Shown piece after piece: positions 8,227 to 16,660 of a DNA stretch of 64,000 nt (its first letter is position 1; every line of letters starts with the position of its first letter). The notes under the pieces are model-generated. The model did no database searches. It was not told the DNA's origin and worked only from the letters and a program-made list of their open reading frames with translations. The position numbers were made by a program, and so were the translations under genes. The DNA is taken from NCBI RefSeq assembly GCF_000316605.1, contig NC_019683.1:4014036-4078035 (forward strand), in the 5' to 3' direction. Source of the DNA: [Leptolyngbya] sp. PCC 7376 (lineage in GTDB: Bacteria; Cyanobacteriota; Cyanobacteriia; Cyanobacteriales; MRBY01).

Positions 8227-9596
8227 CTTTCTGATTCCTTTGGAGTTTGAGCGGTGTTGAGACGTTGCAGTATGGATTGGTTACCAAGAGCTTTGTAATA
8301 AAGGATTTCGAGGATTAAACCGTTGGTATTGCCTGTCAAAATAGTATTGATATTGCCTGTTTCCTCATAAATACCAGCATAAAATCCATCACCATTGGGG
8401 TCTTGCAAATTTTGGGTCGCTTTAATGAGTTCGAGAGAGTATGTTTTTTTAGGGAATAGGTAATACCAACCAAAAGCAGCTTTTGTGCTGAGGGTACGGA
8501 GTTGCGGGTAAGGTTCGTTGTCTTCGGTAATCACTGCCCAAGGTTCACCGTTGGCAAACAGAGTACTGTAGAGAAAATGCGGAGCTTGATCTATATTGTC
8601 TTCGGATACAGCAGTTAAAAAGCCGGTTTCTTGATAGCGATTTTCTTGGGCTTGAAATAGAGATTCTGCATGTTGTGCCATGGTTTCATCCCAACCGAAT
8701 TCGATCGCTTCAAGGATATAGGACTCACTCACGACGTAGTTATTGGCATTCGTGCTTTCGTAATCGCGGCTATCCACAGGAATTTCAATGCCGGATATGG
8801 TTACCATCTCCATCGGTTCGAGGGCGATCGCCTCCTCTACCTGAAAGCCCCAGAGTTCATAGCCGCGTGCCGCATATTCTTCATAACCGAGCCGTCCTTC
8901 TTGGAGTAATGTGATGCTGCCATCTTCGGTGATCGCCGCGCCATAGAGCTGACCATCTTTAATAGAACGAGGCAGTTGCCAACTGGAAATAATCCCAGAA
9001 ATCCAGTCTTCATATTGGGGATGGCAGGAGCGAATAATATGTAGCGATGTCAGTAGTCGCCCCAAGTCTAAGGCTGACCATCCAATCCCTTCAGTCGTTG
9101 GTTGATTGCCATAGTCCACCATCTCTGCGGTAGCGCTGTTGTAAACCTTATTCGGTAAGGCATTGTCAACAAGGGGAAGCTCACCAAGGGTATTTAGAAA
9201 TTGATTCAGTTGGACATCAAAGGTTGCTTGGTCAATCATGCCGAACCATCGCACGGCATTCAGGGCCATCAGGTAGTTGCCTTGGTCCCAGAGAGTCCCT
9301 GACGGAAATTGATCTGCCGCATTGGTGAAACCTGTTTCTGATTGGTAGTTATTGACGAAATATTGCCAAGCCGCCGTTGCATATACTTGTTCTTTCTGAG
9401 TGAGTGGGCTTTGCAAATCGCCACAAATAGCATTACTCAACTCGGTCTCTTCAGCAGCGACAGGACTTACTTCTTCTTCTTCTTGGAGAGCTATCGGTGC
9501 TGGCGTTTGGGTACAGGCGATTAGGGTATTGAAACTGAGACTACCAAGACAAAGGGATATTAATGATTTACGAGAAATGTATTTGAAAAAATTCAT
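8223..9596 (-). CDS. DUF3131-type lipoprotein
   Basis: The 457-residue protein has a lipoprotein signal with lipobox LIAC at 25-28, so it should be lipid-anchored. The rest is one copy of a long domain that I assign to DUF3131. Diagnostic stretches are AWQYFVNNYQSETGF, LPNKVYNSATAEMVDYG, GRLGYEEYAARGYELWGF, DGEPW-like NGEPWAVIT and NGLILEILYYK. Such alpha/alpha-toroid-like domains occur near cellulose-synthase-like genes and may act on glucans, but no reaction is established for this subgroup. The gene lies 11 bases after the stop of the triple-domain protein and clearly shares its operon. It is about 60% alike by eye to the first unit of that protein, so the pair arose by duplication. Confidence 0.85.
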   Translation of the reverse strand: MNFFKYISRKSLISLCLGSLSFNTLIACTQTPAPIALQEEEEVSPVAAEETELSNAICGDLQSPLTQKEQVYATAAWQYFVNNYQSETGFTNAADQFPSGTLWDQGNYLMALNAVRWFGMIDQATFDVQLNQFLNTLGELPLVDNALPNKVYNSATAEMVDYGNQPTTEGIGWSALDLGRLLTSLHIIRSCHPQYEDWISGIISSWQLPRSIKDGQLYGAAITEDGSITLLQEGRLGYEEYAARGYELWGFQVEEAIALEPMEMVTISGIEIPVDSRDYESTNANNYVVSESYILEAIEFGWDETMAQHAESLFQAQENRYQETGFLTAVSEDNIDQAPHFLYSTLFANGEPWAVITEDNEPYPQLRTLSTKAAFGWYYLFPKKTYSLELIKATQNLQDPNGDGFYAGIYEETGNINTILTGNTNGLILEILYYKALGNQSILQRLNTAQTPKESES

Positions 9597-9607
9597 GGTG
9601 CTTGGGG

Positions 9608-12600
9608 TTAGTTGGGATTGCTGATGGGGCTGCCTTTGAGTTTGTAGAGCAGGCTTTCGAGGATGATGGCGTTGGTATTGATATTCAGGGAATGGTTTAT
9701 CCCTAATTTTTCATTTTCATATTTCCCAGCGAAAAAACCTTTCTGGTGATCGCCTAAGGTTTGGGCCGTGCGGAGCAGTTGTTGACAATAATCATCTTCA
9801 GGAAACAAACTAGCGAGGGCAAAAGCAGCTTTTGTGCTGAGAAACCGTAATTCGGGATGGGATTTTCCGCTGACAGTTTTAATTGACCAAGGTTCACCAT
9901 CGGCATAGGCACTGTAATAGAGAAAATAAGGCTTGCGGTCTAGTGAATCTTCATTAATTGCTGTGAGAAATCCGGTGCGTTCGGCACGATTCTTTTGAGC
10001 TTGTAGCAAGGCTCGAATTTGAGTTTGGGCTTGGTCTGTCCAGCCTATTTCCATGCCCCAGAGTGTATAGGGATCGTTAACGAGATAATTACTTGCGCCA
10101 GAGGATTTTCTATTGCGCTGATCCACTTCTAGTGCAATGTTTTCAACGCGGACTGTTTTGGTTGGCGAATGATGCAATGCATTGGTGGCAGTAATTCCCG
10201 ATTTTTGAAGACTTTCAGCTGCATATTGCTCATAGCCTAAACGACCTTCCTGCCAATATTGCAAGCCATTTTTTCCCCAACCGCTCCCCTGTAACCAACC
10301 ATCTTTTTCCAGTTGACTTAGATCGTAGCGGGCAATAATTTTATCTAGGCGATCGCCAAATTCTGGGTAGTGAGTTTTCAGGGTTTGGAGGGCAAGGAGA
10401 TATCGAGATAAATCCAGCACTGACCAACCACTCCGCCCACCTGGATCGGACTTATTACTGAGAGTACGCATCTGAGCTGTGGTAGTGCTGTATGCCTTAT
10501 TCGGTAAATTCGTTTTGGGTAATGGCAGAGTTTCGAGGGTATTGAGGAGGGTAATTAGTTTTATTTGGAAATCCTGCTGCCCAATCAAGCCCAATTGATA
10601 GGCGGCATGAAGACCAAAAATAGCGCTGCCTTGATCCCACCATGTCGTCCAATCATAGTTATCAACAGAATTCACCAGCCCGGTATTGCCCTGCCAATTA
10701 TTAGCAATGTATTGCCATGCTTGTTTGGCAGCAATTTGATCTTGGGCATCGGGTATCTGTTCAATGCTCGTCAACGGGAGTGCAATTTGATTAAGTGTTT
10801 TTTTTTGAGCCGCGGCTGAGGGTTTGGTTGTCGCAATGTGGGGGAGAAGGGCGATCGCCTTAGAGAGATTAGAAGGCATTTCCGAAACCATCAGAGTATC
10901 TTGTTTGTCTTGTGGTTGATTCACTACAGCCACAGTATTTGTAAAACTGTTATTTGCTTGAGTCTCATTCGCTTTGAGATCCCAATATTGATTTTCCGCA
11001 GAACGTTTAAGTTCAATAGCTGGGGTTCGTTGGGTAGGTAATCCTAAGCCATCACGATCGCCGTCTCGAATCGCTTTCCACCAAGGGCTACTGAGCGTTT
11101 CGTGGGGCTGAATAATCGGTTGGCGGCCAATATTTTTGTGCAGTAATGCTTGCAAAATAAGGCTATTGGTACTGCTCGTTAGCCCAAAAGTCCGTTGGCC
11201 AGTATTTTCATAAAAGCCTTCGTAATAGCCCAAAATTGGATTATATAAATCGAGAGTTGCTTGCCATAGTTCTTGACCATAATCATCGCCCGCAAATAGC
11301 GTTTGGTAGGCAAAGGCGATCGCCGTACTAACCACACGACCTTGTTCCACTAGATTGCCATCATCGTCAACTGCGGCCCAAGGCTCCCCATCGGCCACAA
11401 GGGTACTGTGCACGATGTAGGGTTCATTTTGAATAAGCGTGGTTCCAGAAGCGCTGAATATACCAGTTTGCTCATAGCGTTTGGCTTCGGCTCGATAAAT
11501 ACTTTCGATTAAATTGCGGCTTTGGGGATCAAATCCAAATTCCAAGCCATACAAAATAAACGGGGTGCTAATAGTGTTGAGCTGTTCATCTTGCTGACGT
11601 TGTTCTAATTGCGATCGCTCAACCGGAATTTTTTCGTCAGAAATTTTTTTTGTGACATATTCACCGCTAATGGATGATCGTTGCGCATCAAATCCCCATA
11701 GCTGAAATCCCCGTGCGGCATATTCTTCATAGCCGAGAATCTGGGCTGGCTGTACCTGAATTTGATGTCTACCTCGACTATTTTTTGCTAAAGTCGCATT
11801 TGAAATTTTGCCATCACGGACAACCCGGAGATATGACCAATCTAAAACCAATTGGTCAATAGCCTCTTCATACTCGGGATGACAGGTTTTCAGGACATGA
11901 AGTGATGCCAAGAGACGACCGATATCTAAGCCTGACCAACCATTATTTTCGCGATCCGAATTGCCACCATAATCAATTGGTTCGAGGGTAAGAGTGTTGT
12001 AAGCGCGGTAGGGCAACTCCCCAGCAAATAGCTCCATTTCCTGCAAAGCACCCAAAAGATGTCGCACTCGCTCATCAAAGGTTTTTGGGGAAATCACGTT
12101 CAGAGTCCGTGCCGCATGGAGGGCAGCCAAATAATCACCGATTCCCCACACTGTTGAACCATCAAGATCGCTTCGATCTGGCACTAACCCTGTCTGTTCA
12201 TAATTGGCATCAAAATATTGCCAGGCGATCGCCGCATATCGAGCATCGGTAACACTAATTTTTTTTTTCGGAAGGGGACAGCTACTGGATTTTGCAGCAT
12301 CCACAGGATCAATGGCCGCAACCTCTATGCCTGAATCATTGGAGGCAGAGACTTGTTGAGTAGAAGCGACTAGAGGAGGTGAATCTATTGCTTCGGGAGA
12401 ATTATTGGCCTGAGTTGTGGGAGGTGGCGGTAAATCTATACTTTGGCTAACTGCTGGAGTAGGGGTGGCGATCGCCGTGGATTGAGGGGCACTATTTTCT
12501 CCGAGCATGGGCTGATAACCCCGCGCCTTGTAATACAAAATTTCGAGAATTAGGCCATTCGTGTTGCCCGTCAAAATATCGTTAAGAGGGGGCTGCGGAT

Positions 12601-13801
12601 CGTACAATCCCGACTCATAAATTCCTGCATAATAGCCACGCCCGGAATTGGTTGTGTCTTTGACATGGTCGAAAATTTGCTGAGCATAAGGATCATCAGG
12701 ATAAACATAATGCCAACCAAATGCCGACTTAGAACTTAACGTCCGTAGCTCCGGGTGTAACTCGTTACTCTCAGTGATTACAGCCCAAGGTTCGCCATTA
12801 GAATAAACCGTGCTGTAAAGAAAATAAGGCGGCTGATTGATATTATCCTCAGACACTGCCGTCAAAAGACCTGTATCTTCATAGCGTCGCTTCTGTGCTT
12901 CAAAAACCCGGCGAGCATATTCCGCTTGATCGCCCTGTAATCCGAATTCAATTGCATCCAAAATATAGGATTCACTGACGACATAATTATTTGCATTGGT
13001 CTCGAAATAATCTCTCTGATCTACTGGAATCTGTAGACCATAAATATCGACAAATTTGAACGGATCATAGGCGATCGCCGCCGGTGCATTAAATCCCCAG
13101 AGGGCATAACCACGCGCTGCATATTCCTCATAGCCGAGACGTCCTTCCTGGACTTTTAACGTTGAGCCATCGGGTAAAACCGTTGCGCCGTAAAGCATGT
13201 CATTTTCGAGGGAAGCCGAAATATTCCAACTCGCAACAATCCCCGCCATCCAATCTGAATATTGCGGATGACAAGTGCGAATAATATGGAACGCCGCCAA
13301 AATACGTCCGATATCGAGAGCCGACCAACCAATACCTCGCTCGATAGGATTATTGCCATAGTCAACAATTTCTTTTGTTGCGCTGTTATAGACCTTATTT
13401 GGCAACGTATCTTCAAATAGTCGTAACTCCGACAAACTCGTTAGGAACTGGTTTAAGCGGCTATCAAATTCCCCGTGGTCAATCAATCCCATCCAAAGAG
13501 CTGCATTCATCGCCGTTAAATAATTTCCCAAATCCCATAACGTGCCAGAAGGGTAACCTCCCGCAGAATTAGATAATCCTGTCTCTGGCTGCACATTATC
13601 CACAAAATAATTCCATGCGGACTGAGCATAGTTTTGTTCCTCTGGTGTCAATGGCTGGGCGATCGCTCCACACATTGTTGCTGGCGTTTGGGCTGGTGCT
13701 GGAGAAACCTGAATAAAACTAAGCCAACAAGAAAGAAATAAACCAACTGCGATCCAAGAACAAAACTTTTTCCATCGACGACTAATACTAAGTAAAGACA
13801 T
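9608..13801 (-). CDS. Secreted protein with three tandem DUF3131 domains
   Basis: The 1397-residue protein has a signal peptide (hydrophobic 16-32, cleavage near PAQTPA at about 35-41). It contains three repeated units: about 45-445, 510-930 and 1015-1390. Each unit starts with an AWxYF/I motif and a W-G/D-x-G-x-Y/A-x-x-x-L-x-A stretch. It then has LPNKVYNSAT or a variant, GRLGYEEYAARG or GRLGYEQYAAE, ADGEPW and a closing NxNxxILxxLLYK. Linker 1 (about 446-508) is rich in Pro, Ser, Thr and Ala; linker 2 is also low-complexity. Unit 1 resembles the neighbouring lipoprotein most. The protein is probably periplasmic or extracellular and bound to or acting on the polymer made by the nearby synthase. 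Function beyond the domain name is not known to me. Confidence 0.85.
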   Translation of the reverse strand: MSLLSISRRWKKFCSWIAVGLFLSCWLSFIQVSPAPAQTPATMCGAIAQPLTPEEQNYAQSAWNYFVDNVQPETGLSNSAGGYPSGTLWDLGNYLTAMNAALWMGLIDHGEFDSRLNQFLTSLSELRLFEDTLPNKVYNSATKEIVDYGNNPIERGIGWSALDIGRILAAFHIIRTCHPQYSDWMAGIVASWNISASLENDMLYGATVLPDGSTLKVQEGRLGYEEYAARGYALWGFNAPAAIAYDPFKFVDIYGLQIPVDQRDYFETNANNYVVSESYILDAIEFGLQGDQAEYARRVFEAQKRRYEDTGLLTAVSEDNINQPPYFLYSTVYSNGEPWAVITESNELHPELRTLSSKSAFGWHYVYPDDPYAQQIFDHVKDTTNSGRGYYAGIYESGLYDPQPPLNDILTGNTNGLILEILYYKARGYQPMLGENSAPQSTAIATPTPAVSQSIDLPPPPTTQANNSPEAIDSPPLVASTQQVSASNDSGIEVAAIDPVDAAKSSSCPLPKKKISVTDARYAAIAWQYFDANYEQTGLVPDRSDLDGSTVWGIGDYLAALHAARTLNVISPKTFDERVRHLLGALQEMELFAGELPYRAYNTLTLEPIDYGGNSDRENNGWSGLDIGRLLASLHVLKTCHPEYEEAIDQLVLDWSYLRVVRDGKISNATLAKNSRGRHQIQVQPAQILGYEEYAARGFQLWGFDAQRSSISGEYVTKKISDEKIPVERSQLEQRQQDEQLNTISTPFILYGLEFGFDPQSRNLIESIYRAEAKRYEQTGIFSASGTTLIQNEPYIVHSTLVADGEPWAAVDDDGNLVEQGRVVSTAIAFAYQTLFAGDDYGQELWQATLDLYNPILGYYEGFYENTGQRTFGLTSSTNSLILQALLHKNIGRQPIIQPHETLSSPWWKAIRDGDRDGLGLPTQRTPAIELKRSAENQYWDLKANETQANNSFTNTVAVVNQPQDKQDTLMVSEMPSNLSKAIALLPHIATTKPSAAAQKKTLNQIALPLTSIEQIPDAQDQIAAKQAWQYIANNWQGNTGLVNSVDNYDWTTWWDQGSAIFGLHAAYQLGLIGQQDFQIKLITLLNTLETLPLPKTNLPNKAYSTTTAQMRTLSNKSDPGGRSGWSVLDLSRYLLALQTLKTHYPEFGDRLDKIIARYDLSQLEKDGWLQGSGWGKNGLQYWQEGRLGYEQYAAESLQKSGITATNALHHSPTKTVRVENIALEVDQRNRKSSGASNYLVNDPYTLWGMEIGWTDQAQTQIRALLQAQKNRAERTGFLTAINEDSLDRKPYFLYYSAYADGEPWSIKTVSGKSHPELRFLSTKAAFALASLFPEDDYCQQLLRTAQTLGDHQKGFFAGKYENEKLGINHSLNINTNAIILESLLYKLKGSPISNPN

Positions 13802-13876
13802 GCAATCTTTTAATTAAAAGCTTGAATAAATATGACGCAATAAATCACTAGAAAAAGAATTTATAACGGTATTTCT

Positions 13877-14086
13877 TTAAACATCAGTTTTTAAATGAAC
13901 TTGTGTGGAAGGATTTTCTACGACAACTTCAAGTCCACATTGCCCAGATAAACAACTTTGATCTGGTGAAAGGCGATCGCTGAAGTATTCCAAGACCATC
14001 ACTAATCCAATGCCAGATAACACACCTGCAATGACCGTGCCAACGACCCAAACTGTTGGTGGCCCTTCAAAATCTTCATCTTGCAT
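13877..14086 (-). CDS. Small single-pass membrane protein
   Basis: The 69-residue protein has one membrane helix (about 12-32: VWVVGTVIAGVLSGIGLVMV) and a hydrophilic C-terminus with two Cys (SCLSGQC). I do not recognise the family. It lies 75 bases upstream of the triple-DUF3131 gene on the same strand and could be the first gene of that operon. The Cys pair facing the periplasm could form a disulfide. The start ATG gives MQDEDFEGPPT. Confidence 0.6.
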   Translation of the reverse strand: MQDEDFEGPPTVWVVGTVIAGVLSGIGLVMVLEYFSDRLSPDQSCLSGQCGLEVVVENPSTQVHLKTDV

Positions 14087-14509
14087 GAACTCTAAAAAAA
14101 CTCAAACTGAATATCTATAGTTTACAAAAATACTCTTTTAAAATCAGGATTTTCTTATTCTGATACTCTTCTTTATTTTTTACGCCAAATCATTGAGTAT
14201 TCTCTTGAATATTAAGCATTTTCTACGATGCTATATTTTTCTCTACACTTTAAGAATATCTTTTTTTCTACTTTTTGCTACTGTAGATAAACGACTTTCT
14301 CCGATTTTTTTATCTGCTATGATGCCATAAAATCTTAGCGAAAAAAATGAAATATCTCAGAAAGAAAAAATGATTGAAATACTCCTGAAAACAAACTTCT
14401 TTTTCTGGATACAAGTAGAAATAGAGAGATTTGAGAAAATGTCCCTATCTGATTTGACTATAAAACTGGTGTTACCAGTAAATATCCTCCGTGAATAATC
14501 TTCCCAAAT
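14087..14509. other. AT-rich divergent intergenic region
   Basis: These 423 bases separate the small membrane protein (minus) from the REC-PP2C gene (plus). They are strongly AT-rich with several T and A tracts. I see no gene or structured RNA. They must contain promoters for both directions. Confidence 0.4.
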
Positions 14510-16585
14510 GTGAGTATTTCTCCTCTACCGATGCCTGATTCTTCACCTGAAGTTTTAATCATTGACGATGTTCGTCTCTCAAGAACATTCTTGCGACATG
14601 TTCTAAAACAAGCAAACTACCGAGTCTCAGAAGCCGAAAATGGCGCAGAAGGTATTGCTTTATTTAAAGAGCGATCGCCTTCATTGGTTTTAGTAGATGG
14701 CCTTATGCCAGAGGTTGATGGCTTTGAATGCTGCCGCACGATCAGGCAACTTCCCGGTGGCGAAGACATTCCTATTTTGATGGTGACCTCCCTCGAAGAT
14801 ACCGAATCCGTCAATAAAGCCTTCCAAGCTGGGGCGAGTGATTACATTACAAAACCGATCCATCCCTCCGTACTCCTCGGTCGGATGCGTTGCATGCTGA
14901 AGTCTCTCCACGCCATGCAAGAACTGCGAAATAGCGAAGAAAAATATCGTTCCCTTGTTACCAGTCTTCAGGAAGTTTTATTTCAGCTCACACCAGATGG
15001 AGAAATCATCTTCATCAATCCCATTTGGTACGACATTATGGGCTACAGTCCCATCGAAACAATTGGCGCGCAAATTCTGAACTTTATCCACCCCATTGAA
15101 CACAAGCGCAACACAGCAAAAATTCAACTCACTAGCAAAAACAAAGATCAGTGTTTCAGATACACAACGCGATTCATTACAAAACAGAAAGAGATTCGGT
15201 GGGTCGAAGTACAAATTTGTGGTAATGCTGATCCACAAACAGGTGAACTAATCAGAATTGCTGGCAGACTTTACGACATTACAGAAAGAGCCTTAAGCGA
15301 AAAATATCGCCGTCTAGAATATACCGTTAATCGAATTCTTTCCCATTCCGAAGATATTGATTTGGCAATTCGTCGTGTTTTGCAAGTAATCAGTGGTAAC
15401 TCAGAAACTCCTTTTGCTGAGTATTGGTCATTAGACGAAAGTAGCCAAGAATTAAGTAGCTCCACTTATTGGCATTTAAGAAATGATGCCTATAATGATT
15501 TTTCTGGTTCATCTATTAAGTTTTACCTCAAAGACTGGATGCAAAGTGTCCATGATATTACGTCATATATCGAAGAAATCAGAGCAGAGCAAGCAGTTGC
15601 TGCATCAAAAAACAAATCTTCCCACCCTCCTTTTGACCGGTGGCGCTGTGTTCAACAGTGCGTGGTTAGTCATGGTACACAAACTCTGGGTCTAATGGTA
15701 TTTTGGAACGACAAAAAAAATAAAATGGACGATACTTTTTCGATGGTATTAGAAATTTTAGGAAAGCAATTAGGACAGTATCTCAAACGCAAAGAAGCAG
15801 AACAAGAATTAAAGAAAAAGAATGATTTATTACAACGGGAATTAAATCAAGCTGCTCGTTATGTCGAGTCGTTACTACCACAGCCTGAGGCTCAAGAATC
15901 ACAACATTGTTCGGTACAGATTGATACTTTATTTCAACCTTCAAATGCTCTTGGTGGGGATGTATTTGACTATACTTGGCTCGATTCAGATAATTTGATG
16001 TTTTATGTGCTGGATGTTGCTGGCCATGGTGTTAAACCTGCATTACTATCAGTCTCAATTTTGAATATTTTGCGACGGCAAGGCTACTCTAATATTGATT
16101 TTTATGAGCCAGAAATTGTACTCACTGCTTTAAATCGTTTATTCCAAATGAGTGAGAGTGGTGATGATTATTTTTCAATGTGGTATGGCATCTACAATCA
16201 TTCAACTCGTGTCTTGAAATATGCTTCTGCAGGTCATCCTCAAGGGCTATTAATTGTTGCTGACGAAGATAATGAAGAGCACCAAATTAAAGAATTAAGT
16301 ACTGATAATATTGCAGTCGGGTTGTTTTCTGATTTTCCTTTTGAGGCAGCATCAGTGGAAGTGCCATTAGATAGTCATTTATTTATTTATAGTGATGGTG
16401 TGTATGAATTTTTTGTAGATAAGCACCAAGAAATGTTTGGGTTAGAAAATTGGAAAGATTTGATTTTGACTTATATGCAATCGAAACCAGCAACATTAAA
16501 GTCATTATTTCAACAAATTAATCATCTGAATTATGGTTCCACTTTGGGTGATGACTGTTCCATTATGGAGATAAGTTTTGGTTGA
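14510..16585 (+). CDS. Response regulator phosphatase, REC-PAS-GAF-PP2C (RsbU/SpoIIE type)
   Basis: The 691-residue cytoplasmic protein has four parts. The receiver (about 13-125) has IIDD, phospho-acceptor Asp in LVLVDGLMP and the Lys of ITKP. A PAS domain (about 140-262), a GAF-like domain (about 270-425) and a short coiled coil precede a PP2C phosphatase domain (about 465-690). Metal-binding acidic motifs LGGDVFDY, DVAGHG, YSDGVYEF and GDDCS are all present, so the phosphatase looks active. Such proteins dephosphorylate STAS antagonists when their receiver is phosphorylated. The likely substrate here is the STAS protein encoded about 10 kb away at the other end of the polysaccharide locus. 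The start is GTG 14510, or ATG 14531 (MPDSSPEV); neither has a strong ribosome site. Confidence 0.9.
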   Translation: MSISPLPMPDSSPEVLIIDDVRLSRTFLRHVLKQANYRVSEAENGAEGIALFKERSPSLVLVDGLMPEVDGFECCRTIRQLPGGEDIPILMVTSLEDTESVNKAFQAGASDYITKPIHPSVLLGRMRCMLKSLHAMQELRNSEEKYRSLVTSLQEVLFQLTPDGEIIFINPIWYDIMGYSPIETIGAQILNFIHPIEHKRNTAKIQLTSKNKDQCFRYTTRFITKQKEIRWVEVQICGNADPQTGELIRIAGRLYDITERALSEKYRRLEYTVNRILSHSEDIDLAIRRVLQVISGNSETPFAEYWSLDESSQELSSSTYWHLRNDAYNDFSGSSIKFYLKDWMQSVHDITSYIEEIRAEQAVAASKNKSSHPPFDRWRCVQQCVVSHGTQTLGLMVFWNDKKNKMDDTFSMVLEILGKQLGQYLKRKEAEQELKKKNDLLQRELNQAARYVESLLPQPEAQESQHCSVQIDTLFQPSNALGGDVFDYTWLDSDNLMFYVLDVAGHGVKPALLSVSILNILRRQGYSNIDFYEPEIVLTALNRLFQMSESGDDYFSMWYGIYNHSTRVLKYASAGHPQGLLIVADEDNEEHQIKELSTDNIAVGLFSDFPFEAASVEVPLDSHLFIYSDGVYEFFVDKHQEMFGLENWKDLILTYMQSKPATLKSLFQQINHLNYGSTLGDDCSIMEISFG

Positions 16586-16660
16586 TATTTTCTTTTATCA
16601 CGCTGATGGTGTACCGAAATCTCGCTAAAATCAAGGGCGATTCGTTGCGGAGATGGCAGG

